Under the pieces are notes generated by a model. The model saw nothing but the letters and a program-made list of their open reading frames with translations, searched no databases and had not been told where the DNA came from. Made by a program: the position numbers and the translations under genes. Positions 40,840 through 49,152 of a DNA stretch of 64,000 bases are shown here, piece by piece. The DNA lies in contig CAWDDH010000003.1 in assembly GCA_963801105.1 (NCBI GenBank), forward strand, positions 2,046,001 to 2,110,000, given 5' to 3'. Position 1 is the first letter of the stretch. The number at the start of each line of letters is the position of its first letter. The DNA comes from JAENVU01 sp963801105. Its GTDB lineage: Bacteria; Actinomycetota; Acidimicrobiia; IMCC26256; JAENVU01.

Positions 40840-42870
40840 GTGAGTGTCGTCAAGATCAACGCGATCTCGGTGCCGGCCGACCGGGCCGACGAGCTGGTGG
40901 CCCGCTTCGCCGCCCGCGCCGGCGAGGTGAGCGGGATGCCGGGCTTCGAGATGTTCGAGCTCCTGCGGCCCAGCGACGACAAGGAGACCTTCCTCGTCTA
41001 CACCCGCTGGCGCTCCGAGGAGGACTTCCAGGCCTGGGTCTCGAGCCCGGCCTTCCAGCACGGCCATCGCCAGCACTCCGGCGAGGGGCCGGTCAGCACG
41101 CACGCCGAGCTGTGGCAGTTCGACGTCGTCCAGCACGAGGACAGCGCCTCGGTCGTGACCCCCGTCGAGGAGTTGACCGCGCCCGGCGCGCAGTACGAGA
41201 TCGTGGTCGAGGACGTCCTCGGCAGCCCGTTGCAGGTGTACCGCAACCGCTTCACGTCGATGCGGGACCTGCTCGCGATCGGCGACGCCCGGGCCGACAC
41301 CGACTGGCTCGTCCAGGGCGACCGCCGGCTCACGTTCGGCGAGCACAACGCGCTCGCCCGCAAGGCCGGCGTCGCCCTCCGGGAGCTGGGCGTCGAGCGT
41401 GGCGACCGCGTCGCGGTGCTCACCGCCAACACGATCGAGTGGGTCGTGATGTTCTGGGCGTGTGCGGGCATCGGTGCCGCGTGCGTGCCGCTCAACGCGT
41501 GGTGGAAGGCGGAGGAGCTGGACTTCGCGCTGCGCGACTCGGGCGCCAAGGTGCTCTTCTGCGACCCGAAGCGGTGGGTGATCGTCCACGACATCGTCGA
41601 GGACATCCCCACGCTCGAGCACGTCTTCGTGATGGACCTCGACGAGCCCGACGGGGTGGCGCGTCCGGGCGTGGAGCTGCTCGTCCCCGACGATCCGGGC
41701 ACGCTTGGCGACGTCACCGTCGACGAGGACGACATCCTCGCGATCCTCTATACGTCGGGCACGACCGGCAAGCCCAAGGGCGCCACGATCACCCATCGCC
41801 AGGCGCTCGCCAACCTCATGAACCTCGCGCTCGCCAACCAGGCCAACTCGGCGGCGGGGCGGGGCGAGAAGCGCAGCGGGCATCAGGCGGCGGCGCTGCT
41901 CATCGTGCCACTGTTCCACGTGACCGGGACCTGCTCGACGATGATCGTGGCCTACGCCGGCGGCTCGAAGCTGGTGCTCATGCCACCGGGCCGCTTCGAC
42001 GCCGATCACGCGATGGAGACCATCGAGCGCGAGAAGGTCAGCTCGATCGGCGGGGTGCCCACCGTGATGTGGCGCATCGTGGAGGCGGAGTCCTTCGGGA
42101 AGTACGACCTGAGCTCGGTCACCCGCATCGGCTACGGCGGCGCGCCCGCCGCGCCGGAGCTCGTCGAGCGGATCAAGGCCGCGTTCCCCGAGGTACGCGA
42201 CTCGCTCTCCACTGCGTACGGCCTCACGGAGTCGGCGTCGGTCGCCACCGCGATCTCGGGCGACGACTACTTCGCCCGACCCGACTCGGTCGGACGTCCG
42301 GTCCCCACCGTCGAGGCCATGGTCATCGACGAGGAGGGCGAGCCCCAGCCCCCGAACACCACGGGCGAGCTCGCGCTGCGGGGGCCCACCATCATGATGC
42401 GCGGCTACTGGAACCGGCCCGACGCCACCGAGTCCGTGTTCCTGCCCGGTGGCTGGTTCCGTACCGGCGACGTCGCCCGCATCGACGACGAGGGGTTCGT
42501 GTACCTCGTCGACCGGGCCAAGGACATGATCATCCGGGCGGGTGAGAACGTCTACTGCGTCGAGGTCGAGAACATCCTGTTCGAACACCCCGACGTGCTC
42601 GACGCCGCGCTCGTGGGCGTGCCCCACCGCACGCTCGGCGAAGAGGTCAAGGCGGTGGTGCAGCTGCGGGCGGGCTCGACCGCGACCGCCGAGGACCTCC
42701 GGGCGCACTGCGCCGAGCACCTCGCCGCGTTCAAGGTGCCCGAGTACGTCGAGTTCCGCGACGAGCCGCTGCCGCGCAACCCGGCGGGCAAGATCCTGAA
42801 GCAGCTGCTGCGCGGTGACGCGTCCGCGTCGGCGTTCGCGCCGAGCACCGCCGACGACGCGGTGCTCTGA
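40840..42870 (+). CDS. MhuD-like heme-degrading monooxygenase domain joined to an acyl-CoA synthetase
   Basis: One frame of 676 residues holds two enzymes. Residues 1-105 (VVKINAISVPADRADELV, MPGFEMFELLRP, TRWRSEEDFQAWV, HGHRQ) closely resemble mycobacterial MhuD, with the Asn, Trp and His positions of heme-binding ABM-fold oxygenases kept. Residues 106-676 are a complete ANL adenylate-forming enzyme: YTSGTTGKPKGATITH (A3), AYGLTESAS, GWFRTGDVA and RNPAGKILK. The linker is only about six residues (EDSASV), and GTG 41155 would be a normal start for the synthetase. A TGA in the next frame overlaps this GTG as GTGA. So either this is a true fusion or one extra base has merged two overlapping genes. 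Confidence 0.75.
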   Translation: MSVVKINAISVPADRADELVARFAARAGEVSGMPGFEMFELLRPSDDKETFLVYTRWRSEEDFQAWVSSPAFQHGHRQHSGEGPVSTHAELWQFDVVQHEDSASVVTPVEELTAPGAQYEIVVEDVLGSPLQVYRNRFTSMRDLLAIGDARADTDWLVQGDRRLTFGEHNALARKAGVALRELGVERGDRVAVLTANTIEWVVMFWACAGIGAACVPLNAWWKAEELDFALRDSGAKVLFCDPKRWVIVHDIVEDIPTLEHVFVMDLDEPDGVARPGVELLVPDDPGTLGDVTVDEDDILAILYTSGTTGKPKGATITHRQALANLMNLALANQANSAAGRGEKRSGHQAAALLIVPLFHVTGTCSTMIVAYAGGSKLVLMPPGRFDADHAMETIEREKVSSIGGVPTVMWRIVEAESFGKYDLSSVTRIGYGGAPAAPELVERIKAAFPEVRDSLSTAYGLTESASVATAISGDDYFARPDSVGRPVPTVEAMVIDEEGEPQPPNTTGELALRGPTIMMRGYWNRPDATESVFLPGGWFRTGDVARIDDEGFVYLVDRAKDMIIRAGENVYCVEVENILFEHPDVLDAALVGVPHRTLGEEVKAVVQLRAGSTATAEDLRAHCAEHLAAFKVPEYVEFRDEPLPRNPAGKILKQLLRGDASASAFAPSTADDAVL

Positions 42871-42877
42871 CGCGTCG

Positions 42878-43258
42878 ATGGAGACGGTCTTCCACATCCA
42901 CCGCGTCTGGGGCTACCTCGCGATCGTCCTGAACGCGATCGCCGGGCTCTACGCGCTGGCGGCGTGGCGGTGGAAGGCGTTGCGGGGCCGGCCGGTGTGG
43001 ATCGCGACCATCGTCGCCGAGTCCGCGGTGCTGCTCCAGGTGCTCCTCGGCACGATCCTCGTCGCGGGCGACCAGGGGTACCGCAAGTCGGTGCCGCGCT
43101 TCCACATGTTCTACGGCTTCGTGATCTTCATCACGATCGGGATCCTCTACCAGTACCGCGCGCAGATGAAGGGCCGGCTCGAGCTGCTCTACGGGCTCGG
43201 AGGCCTGTTCATCATGGGTCTGGGCATCCGCGCCGTGCTCCAGGTCACCGCGGGATGA
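42878..43258 (+). CDS. Four-helix membrane protein with conserved-looking His residues
   Basis: A 126-residue protein almost entirely made of four transmembrane helices. HIHRVWGYLAIVLNAIAG opens helix one, and PRFHMFYGFVIFITIGI helix three. The His pairs at helix ends resemble small heme-b membrane proteins, which would suit the MhuD-like domain upstream, but this is inference. It starts seven bases after the synthetase stop and ends seven bases before ddl, so all three genes are probably one transcript. ATG 42878 is used. Confidence 0.6.
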   Translation: METVFHIHRVWGYLAIVLNAIAGLYALAAWRWKALRGRPVWIATIVAESAVLLQVLLGTILVAGDQGYRKSVPRFHMFYGFVIFITIGILYQYRAQMKGRLELLYGLGGLFIMGLGIRAVLQVTAG

Positions 43259-43265
43259 TCGTGCC

Positions 43266-44354
43266 GTGAGCGTGGCGCGACGGCGGGTGATGGTGCTGTT
43301 CGGCGGACGCTCCGCCGAGCACGACGTCTCTCGAGTCACCGCGGTCGCGGTGGCCAAGGCGCTCGACCCGACGCGCTATGAGGTCGTGCCCGTCGGCATC
43401 GGCACCGACGGTCGCTGGCTCTCCGGGGGCGAGGCGACGGCGCTGATGGCCGCCGGTCCTGCCGCGCTGCCGGGGTCGTTCCCGGTCGACGGCACCGAGC
43501 TGTCGGGGCTGGGCGAGCGCGTCGCGAGCTCGGGGCACCACGGCCTCGACGTCGACGTCGTCATCCCGTTGCTGCACGGTCCCTACGGCGAGGACGGCAC
43601 GGTGCAGGGCCTGCTGGACCTTGCCGACCTGCCCTACGTGGGCGCGGGTGTGCTCGGGTCCGCCGTCGGGATGCACAAGGGCGCGATGAAGCAGATGTTC
43701 GCGGCCGCGGGGCTTCCCCAAGGGTCGTACCTGGAGCTGCGCGACGGTGACGACCGCGCCGCGTTCCGGGCGCGCGTGCTCGCCGAGCTGGGCCTGCCCT
43801 GCTTCGTGAAGCCCGCGAACATGGGCTCGTCGGTCGGGGTGTCGAAGGCGCACGACGACACGGAGCTGGACGCCGCGATCGACGTCGCCCTCGGCTACGA
43901 CGAGGAGATCCTCGTCGAGGCGATGGTCGACGGGCGCGAGATCGAGGTCGCGGTGCTCGGATCGCTCGCACCGGAGGCGTCGCTCCCGGGCGAGGTCGTG
44001 CCCGGTGCCGAGTTCTATTCCTATGCCGACAAGTACGAGGACGGTGCCGCGCAGCTCCTGATCCCGGCCCCGCTCACCGAGCTCGAGACCGCCGAGGTCC
44101 GGGACCTCGCCGTCCGGGCGTTCCGCGCGAGTCGCGGCGAGGGCATGGCGCGAGTGGACTTCTTCCTCGCGGCGGACGGACGGGGCTTCCTCGTGAACGA
44201 GGTCAACACCATCCCCGGGTTCACGCCGATCTCCATGTACCCCAAGCTGTGGGCGGCGAGCGGTCTGGCGTATCCGGAGCTGCTCGACCGTCTGATCGAC
44301 CTCGCGATCGAGCGGCATGATCGCCGCGCGGCGCGGGCGGGACGCCAGCGCTAG
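43266..44354 (+). CDS. ddl: D-alanine-D-alanine ligase
   Basis: A 362-residue ATP-grasp ligase. VMVLFGGRSAEHDVSR is the N-terminal signature, VIPLLHGPYGEDGTVQGLL the substrate loop, GLPCFVKPANMGSSVGVSK the ATP lysine region, and FLVNEVNTIPGFTPISMYPKLW the Mg-binding and omega-loop motif. It makes the D-Ala-D-Ala dipeptide for peptidoglycan. It starts at GTG 43266 directly after the four-helix protein gene. Its TAG shares the CTAG at 44351-44354 with the stop of the opposing Lrp-type gene. Confidence 0.93.
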   Translation: MSVARRRVMVLFGGRSAEHDVSRVTAVAVAKALDPTRYEVVPVGIGTDGRWLSGGEATALMAAGPAALPGSFPVDGTELSGLGERVASSGHHGLDVDVVIPLLHGPYGEDGTVQGLLDLADLPYVGAGVLGSAVGMHKGAMKQMFAAAGLPQGSYLELRDGDDRAAFRARVLAELGLPCFVKPANMGSSVGVSKAHDDTELDAAIDVALGYDEEILVEAMVDGREIEVAVLGSLAPEASLPGEVVPGAEFYSYADKYEDGAAQLLIPAPLTELETAEVRDLAVRAFRASRGEGMARVDFFLAADGRGFLVNEVNTIPGFTPISMYPKLWAASGLAYPELLDRLIDLAIERHDRRAARAGRQR

Positions 44355-44587
44355 AGGTTGACGACCGGGCACGTCTGGGTGCGCGTGATCCCCTCGACCG
44401 ACTGGATCTGAGAGACGACCATGCGGCCCAGAGCGTCCATGTCGCCGGCCTCGGTCCGCACGATGAGGTCGAACGGTCCCGTCACCGACTCGGCGCTCAC
44501 CACACCGTCGATACCCCGGATCTCGCTGCACACCGTCGCCGCCTTGCCGACCTCGGTCTGGATGAGCAGGTACGCGCTGACGGCCAT
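44351..44587 (-). CDS. Stand-alone Lrp/AsnC ligand-binding (RAM) domain protein
   Basis: A 78-residue protein that is only the C-terminal alpha-beta RAM domain of Lrp/AsnC regulators: AVSAYLLIQTEVGKAATVCSEI, VTGPFDLIVRTEAGDMDALG and SVEGITRTQTCPVVN. It has no DNA-binding helix-turn-helix. Such proteins form rings that may bind amino acids or modulate full-length Lrp regulators. GAAGGGAG upstream of ATG 44587 is a good ribosome site. A TACGAT box lies 27 bases upstream. It converges with ddl. Confidence 0.88.
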   Translation of the reverse strand: MAVSAYLLIQTEVGKAATVCSEIRGIDGVVSAESVTGPFDLIVRTEAGDMDALGRMVVSQIQSVEGITRTQTCPVVNL

Positions 44588-44614
44588 CGGGGCTCCCTTC
44601 GCGGTGGGACCGGC

Positions 44615-44620
44615 ATCGTA
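44615..44620 (-). promoter_or_regulatory. -10 box of the Lrp/AsnC-type gene
   Basis: TACGAT on the minus strand, 27 bases before ATG 44587, leaving a leader of about 20 bases with a Shine-Dalgarno. Confidence 0.3.
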
Positions 44621-44639
44621 GGTCCGCGCCGAGCCCGCG

Positions 44640-47021
44640 TCAGGGGGTGACGCGGGCCCGGAGGCGCACGTCGCGGGACGAGCGCCCCACCCGCACCTCG
44701 AAGCGGCCGTCGGGCACCGTCCAGCCGCCGTCGGACCAGGCCGCGAAGCAGCGGTCGTCGAGGTCGAAGGCGACGGTCCGGGTCTCGCCCGCTGCGAGGC
44801 CGACCTTGGCGAAGCGGCGCAGCTCCTGCTCCGGGCGCTCGGCCGGGGCGTCGATGCGCGCGACGTAGAGCTGCACGACCTCGGTGCCGGGTCGGTCCCC
44901 GGAGTTCGTGACCTCGACGGTCACCGAGCGGCCGGTGATCGCGAGGTTCTGGTACTCGAACCTCGTGTAGGACAGGCCGTGCCCGAAGCAGAAGCGGGGC
45001 TCGGTCCCGGAGCGGTCGTAGCCGCGGTAGCCCATCAGCAGGCCGTCCGTGTACGGGACGCGACCGTCGGCACCCGGATAGGTCGCGTGCGACGGAGCGT
45101 CCTCGACGCGGACGGGGAAGGTCGTCGGGAGCCGGCCGCCGGGCTCCCGCGTGCCGAAGAGCACGTCGGCGAGCGCGTTGCCCCATTCCTCGCCCGGCAG
45201 CCAGCACTGCAGCAGTGCGCCCACGTCGTCGGACCAGTCCATCGCGACCGGGGAGCCCGCGTTGACGCACACCACGGTGCGGGGGTTGGCGGCGGCGACG
45301 GACCGCACGAGCGCGTCCTGGTCGCCCGGGAGTCCCATCGACGGCCGGTCCTCGCCCTCGGTATCGAGCGTCGGCCCGGTTCCCACGACCACGATCGCGA
45401 CGTCGGCATCGCGCGCGGCTGCGGCGGCGCGCTCGATCGCGTCCGTCGGCGACGGGGGCGCGGCGCCGAGCTCGAGCCCGCTCACCATCGCGCCCGATCC
45501 GCCCGAGAACTCGATCTCGAGCAGGTAGTCCCGACCCGCTTCGAGGTCCCGGGTCGCGCGCAGCTCGGACCGACCGAAGCCGAAGAAGCTGGTGCCCCGC
45601 TCGAGATGGTCCCACGCGTCGACCAGGAGTTCGCCGTCGAGGTGGGCCCGGCAGGAGGCGGTGGCCGTCAGCCCGAAGGTCCACGTCCCCGCCTCGTCGA
45701 CGCGGACCGTCCCGCGCAGCCGGGCCGAGAATCGCGTCGGGTCGAGCGCGTCGCTGAAGGCGCCGAGCCACAGCGCACGCGCGGTGCGGAGCGAGGAGGT
45801 GATCACGGGATCGCCCGTGCAGTCGGTGCTCGCGAAGACCTCGAGCGTGAGGCGCCCGTCCAGGGCGCCGGCGTCGAGGACCGGGATGGTGTCCGTGGCG
45901 GCCGGGCCGCGGGAGAACACGAGCTCGGTGTCCGCCCCGAGCGCGGCGGCGATCCCGGCGCGGGGCCGGACCGGTGGGTGCGGATCGAGCGCCGCGCTCC
46001 CTCCGCCCATGATCCACGCGCTGTCGGCCGCGGCGCCGATGACGGCCACGCGCCGGAGGGCGGACGGGTCGAGGGGGAGCAGCGAACCCTCGTTGCGCAG
46101 GAGCACGAAGCTCGCGGCGGCGGCCTCGCGGATGAGCGCCCGGTGCACCGGATCGTCGACCGAAGCGGGCTCGCGGTCGACGACTTCGGCCGCCCCGGTG
46201 CGCTCGGCCAGGACGGCGAGCCGCTCGACCATGCGCTCCACGGTGGCACGGTCGACCCCACCCTGGTCGACGGCCGTCGTGAGCGCTGCCCCGAACCACT
46301 GGGGTGGCCCGGGCATCTCGAGGTCGAGGCCCGCGTTCGCCGCGGGTGCGGTGCTGTGGGTGCCGAACCAGTCCGAGACCACGAATCCGTCGAAGCCCCA
46401 GTCATCGCGGAGCACGGTCGTGAGCAGCCACTCGTGCTCGCTGCAGTACGTGCCGTTGAGGCGGTTGTACGCCGACATCACGCCCCACGCGCCGGCCTCG
46501 GTCACCGCAGCCTCGAACGGCACCAGGTACAGCTCGCGCAGCACGGCCTCGTCGACGTCCGAGCTGATCGTCATGCGCTCGAACTCGGAGTCGTTGGCCA
46601 CGAAGTGCTTCACGGTCGTGCCCACGCCGACCGACTGCACGCCCCGCACGAAGCCGACGGCAAGGCGCGCGGTGAGGTACGGGTCCTCGGAGTAGCACTC
46701 GAAGTTGCGGCCCGCGAGCGGGTGGCGATGGAGGTTCACGGTCGGGGCCAGCAGCACCTGGGCGCGCTTGGTGCGTGATTCCTCGCCGATCGCGGCACCG
46801 ATGCGCGTCACGAGCTCCGGGTCCCATGTCGCGCCGAGCGCGCTTCCGCACGGGAAGCACGCGCTGGGAACGCCCGTGAAGCTGGGACCGCGGGCGCCAT
46901 TCGGTCCGTCGGTCACCCGCAGCGGCGCGAGCCGGCCCGGGATGCCGGGCGCGTTCCACAGGTCGATGCCTGCGACCGCGGCGGTGAGCTGCTCGAGGGG
47001 GACGTCGGACCAGTCGCTCAT
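44640..47021 (-). CDS. Glycoside hydrolase family 3 beta-glucosidase with PA14 insertion
   Basis: A 793-residue enzyme. The GH3 N-terminal barrel has RVTDGPNGARG, LLAPTVNLHRHPLAGRNFE, KHFVANDSE and the nucleophile in GFVVSDWFGTHS. The C-terminal GH3 domain starts near 310 (FVLLRNEGSLLPLD) and is interrupted at about 400-530 by a PA14-type beta domain (TRFSARLRGTVRVDEAGTWTFGL). It then resumes with GTGPTLDTEGEDRPSMGLPG, the likely acid/base Glu, and ends in a fibronectin-III-like domain (PGTEVVQLYVA). It has no signal peptide, so it acts inside the cell on imported beta-glucosides. No transporter is adjacent. Confidence 0.9.
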   Translation of the reverse strand: MSDWSDVPLEQLTAAVAGIDLWNAPGIPGRLAPLRVTDGPNGARGPSFTGVPSACFPCGSALGATWDPELVTRIGAAIGEESRTKRAQVLLAPTVNLHRHPLAGRNFECYSEDPYLTARLAVGFVRGVQSVGVGTTVKHFVANDSEFERMTISSDVDEAVLRELYLVPFEAAVTEAGAWGVMSAYNRLNGTYCSEHEWLLTTVLRDDWGFDGFVVSDWFGTHSTAPAANAGLDLEMPGPPQWFGAALTTAVDQGGVDRATVERMVERLAVLAERTGAAEVVDREPASVDDPVHRALIREAAAASFVLLRNEGSLLPLDPSALRRVAVIGAAADSAWIMGGGSAALDPHPPVRPRAGIAAALGADTELVFSRGPAATDTIPVLDAGALDGRLTLEVFASTDCTGDPVITSSLRTARALWLGAFSDALDPTRFSARLRGTVRVDEAGTWTFGLTATASCRAHLDGELLVDAWDHLERGTSFFGFGRSELRATRDLEAGRDYLLEIEFSGGSGAMVSGLELGAAPPSPTDAIERAAAAARDADVAIVVVGTGPTLDTEGEDRPSMGLPGDQDALVRSVAAANPRTVVCVNAGSPVAMDWSDDVGALLQCWLPGEEWGNALADVLFGTREPGGRLPTTFPVRVEDAPSHATYPGADGRVPYTDGLLMGYRGYDRSGTEPRFCFGHGLSYTRFEYQNLAITGRSVTVEVTNSGDRPGTEVVQLYVARIDAPAERPEQELRRFAKVGLAAGETRTVAFDLDDRCFAAWSDGGWTVPDGRFEVRVGRSSRDVRLRARVTP

Positions 47022-47089
47022 GGCCGGGAAGTCTGTCGCGGTGGCCGCGTGGCGTCAGGTTCGGGGACCGGCCGCGGATCGCGGGTGGA

Positions 47090-48001
47090 TCAGCCCGATG
47101 TGGCCGCGCGGCGCACGAGCTCGCGTGCGGTCGAGTCCCCGGCCGCGGCGTCGGTCGTGCGGACGAAGTCGAGGACGATGTCGGCGAAGCGGTCGGGCTG
47201 TTCGACGTGCGGGAAGTGCCCGACGCCGGGCAGGATCTCGAGCCGGCTGCCCGGCATCGCCGCGTGGGCGCGGTGGGCGTGACCGACGGGGATGATCGGA
47301 TCGGCGTCGCCCCAGATGACGAGCGTCGGCATCGCGGCGGTGAGGTACAGGCGGTTCTCCGCGCTGACCGCCTGGCCACCCGGGTCGACGACCGACCGCA
47401 GGGTGCGCATGAAGGTCTCCCGGTGCGCCGGATCGGTGAGTGAGGCGTAGGCGTTCCACATCTCCTCGACCCTCGGCGCGCGCCACCCGAGCCCGGCCAC
47501 GGTGCGGGCGAGTCGGTTGCCGACATCGCGTACGAAGCCGGGGAAGAGCACGGGCGCGACGAGCTCGACCCCGGGGTAGGTCAGCGCCCGGAGCATCCAG
47601 CTGACCTCGCGTCCGAGACCGCCGCTGCTCACCAGCACGAGGCGCTCGACCATCTCGGGATGCTGGTAGGCGAGCTGCATCGCGACGCCACCGCCGAGGG
47701 ACTGGCCGACGACGGTCACGCGGTCGACGTCGAGCACGCCGAGCAGGTCCCGGAGCATCGCGGCGAAGCCGCCGAGGGAGTAGTCGCCGGGCACCGGCGT
47801 CGCCGACGCGCCGTGGCCCAGCAGGTCGGGCGCGATCACGCGGCACTCCCCGGCGAGGCGCGGGATCGCGGCCCGCCAGGTGTGGGAGCTCCCGGCCATG
47901 CCGTGGATCAGCAACAGGGTCGTGGGACCCGTCCCCGCGGTGCGGAACGCGACCTCGTGGCCGTGCAGGGAAACCGTCTCGACGTGATCGTCCGATTCCA
48001 T
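47090..48001 (-). CDS. Alpha/beta-hydrolase fold protein
   Basis: A 303-residue hydrolase. LLLIHGMAGSSHTW forms the oxyanion hole, VVGQSLGGGVAMQLA the nucleophile elbow (Ser), VIWGDADPIIP the Asp and GVGHFPHVEQP the His. It resembles the ester and C-C bond hydrolases and haloperoxidase-like enzymes common in actinobacterial lipid metabolism. It is cytoplasmic. ATG 48001 is chosen where homology begins. It is divergent from an LLM oxidoreductase gene with 118 bases between. Confidence 0.85.
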   Translation of the reverse strand: MESDDHVETVSLHGHEVAFRTAGTGPTTLLLIHGMAGSSHTWRAAIPRLAGECRVIAPDLLGHGASATPVPGDYSLGGFAAMLRDLLGVLDVDRVTVVGQSLGGGVAMQLAYQHPEMVERLVLVSSGGLGREVSWMLRALTYPGVELVAPVLFPGFVRDVGNRLARTVAGLGWRAPRVEEMWNAYASLTDPAHRETFMRTLRSVVDPGGQAVSAENRLYLTAAMPTLVIWGDADPIIPVGHAHRAHAAMPGSRLEILPGVGHFPHVEQPDRFADIVLDFVRTTDAAAGDSTARELVRRAATSG

Positions 48002-48119
48002 GCTCCTGGGTCTATCGCTCCGGGTGGGCCCGATCCAGGGCCGAAACTCCCGGATGGTCGGGTCGCCCGGCGCAGCCCGGCCGTCCCGGACCGCACATCC
48101 CGCGCCAAGATGGGCGGCG

Positions 48120-49118
48120 ATGGTCGGTCCGGGCGTGATGCCGCTCTCGATGCTCGATCTCGCGATCGTGGAACGTGGCGCCACCCCGCGTGACGCCCTG
48201 CTCGCGAGCGTGGAGATCGCCCGGCGCGCCGAGGCGCGTGGCTACCGGCGGATCTGGTACGCCGAGCACCACAACATGGCGGCGATCGCGTCGTCGGCGA
48301 CGAGCGTGCTCATCGCGCACGTGGCGGCCTGCACGGACACGATCCGGCTCGGCGCGGGCGGCATCATGCTGCCGAACCACTCGCCCCTGGTGATCGCCGA
48401 GCAGTTCGGGACCCTCGCGAGCCTCCACCCCGGCCGCATCGACCTCGGACTCGGGCGGGCGCCGGGGAGCGACCAGGCGACGACCCGTGCCCTGCGGCGT
48501 GACGTCTTCGCCGCCGACCGGTTCCCCGAGGACGTGCTCGAGCTCCAGGGGTACCTGACGGGTGTGACGAGGGTGGAAGGGGTCCAGGCCACTCCGGGCA
48601 AGGGGACGGACGTCCCGCTCTACCTCCTCGGCTCGTCGTTGTACGGCGCCCAGCTCGCCGCGCTGCTCGGGCTGCCGTACGCGTTCGCGTCGCACTTCGC
48701 CCCGCAGGCGCTGGAGCAGGCCGTCGAGGTCTACCGGCGGGAGTTCCGGCCGTCGGCCCAGCAGGCGGCGCCGTACGTGATCGCGGCCGTGAACGTGCTC
48801 GCGGCCGCCGACGACGACACTGCGCAGGAGCAGCTCAGCGAGGTGCGCCGGATCCGCGTGGCGCGCTTCCTGACGCCGGGCCAGGAGCTCACCGACGAGC
48901 AGGCGGAGGAGGTGCTCGCCACGCCGCAGGGCCGCCAGGTCGCGTCGATGATGCGGTACACGGCGGTCGGAGCGCCGGCGACGGTGCGCGGGTACCTCGA
49001 GGACTTCGCCCGGCTGGCCCGGGCCGACGAGCTGATGGTCGTGCACTCGGGTCCGACGATGCCGGATCGGCTGCGCTCGCTCGACCTGCTCGCCGACGCC
49101 TGGCCCCTCACGCCCTGA
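48120..49118 (+). CDS. LLM-class oxidoreductase, MsnO8-like group
   Basis: A 332-residue luciferase-like flavin enzyme. Diagnostic segments are MPLSMLDLAIVERGATPRDA, GYRRIWYAEHHNMAAIASSA, IRLGAGGIMLPNHSPLVIAE and HPGRIDLGLGRAPGSD, as in the widespread MsnO8/YhbW-type group. It probably uses FMNH2; the substrate is unknown. An ATG at 48120 and another at 48138 are both possible; similarity starts at the second. It ends 34 bases from the convergent pckG stop, with a small hairpin between. Confidence 0.85.
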   Translation: MVGPGVMPLSMLDLAIVERGATPRDALLASVEIARRAEARGYRRIWYAEHHNMAAIASSATSVLIAHVAACTDTIRLGAGGIMLPNHSPLVIAEQFGTLASLHPGRIDLGLGRAPGSDQATTRALRRDVFAADRFPEDVLELQGYLTGVTRVEGVQATPGKGTDVPLYLLGSSLYGAQLAALLGLPYAFASHFAPQALEQAVEVYRREFRPSAQQAAPYVIAAVNVLAAADDDTAQEQLSEVRRIRVARFLTPGQELTDEQAEEVLATPQGRQVASMMRYTAVGAPATVRGYLEDFARLARADELMVVHSGPTMPDRLRSLDLLADAWPLTP

Positions 49119-49124
49119 TCCGGA

Positions 49125-49137
49125 TCCCCGGAGGGGA
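49125..49137. terminator. Hairpin between convergent LLM and pckG genes
   Basis: TCCCC (49125-49129) and GGGGA (49133-49137) pair around GGA. It lies in the short gap between the two convergent stops; there is no T-tract. Confidence 0.3.
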
Positions 49138-49152
49138 CCCCGCCCGACGCGG

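Noticed and set aside
40822..42897. Opposite-strand open frame of about 690 codons over the synthetase gene
   Set aside because: It is His/Arg/Asp-rich with no recognisable domain, and the sense strand encodes a full ANL enzyme.
44979..46778. Opposite-strand open frame of about 600 codons over the GH3 gene
   Set aside because: High GC leaves antisense frames open; no motif, promoter or ribosome site supports it.
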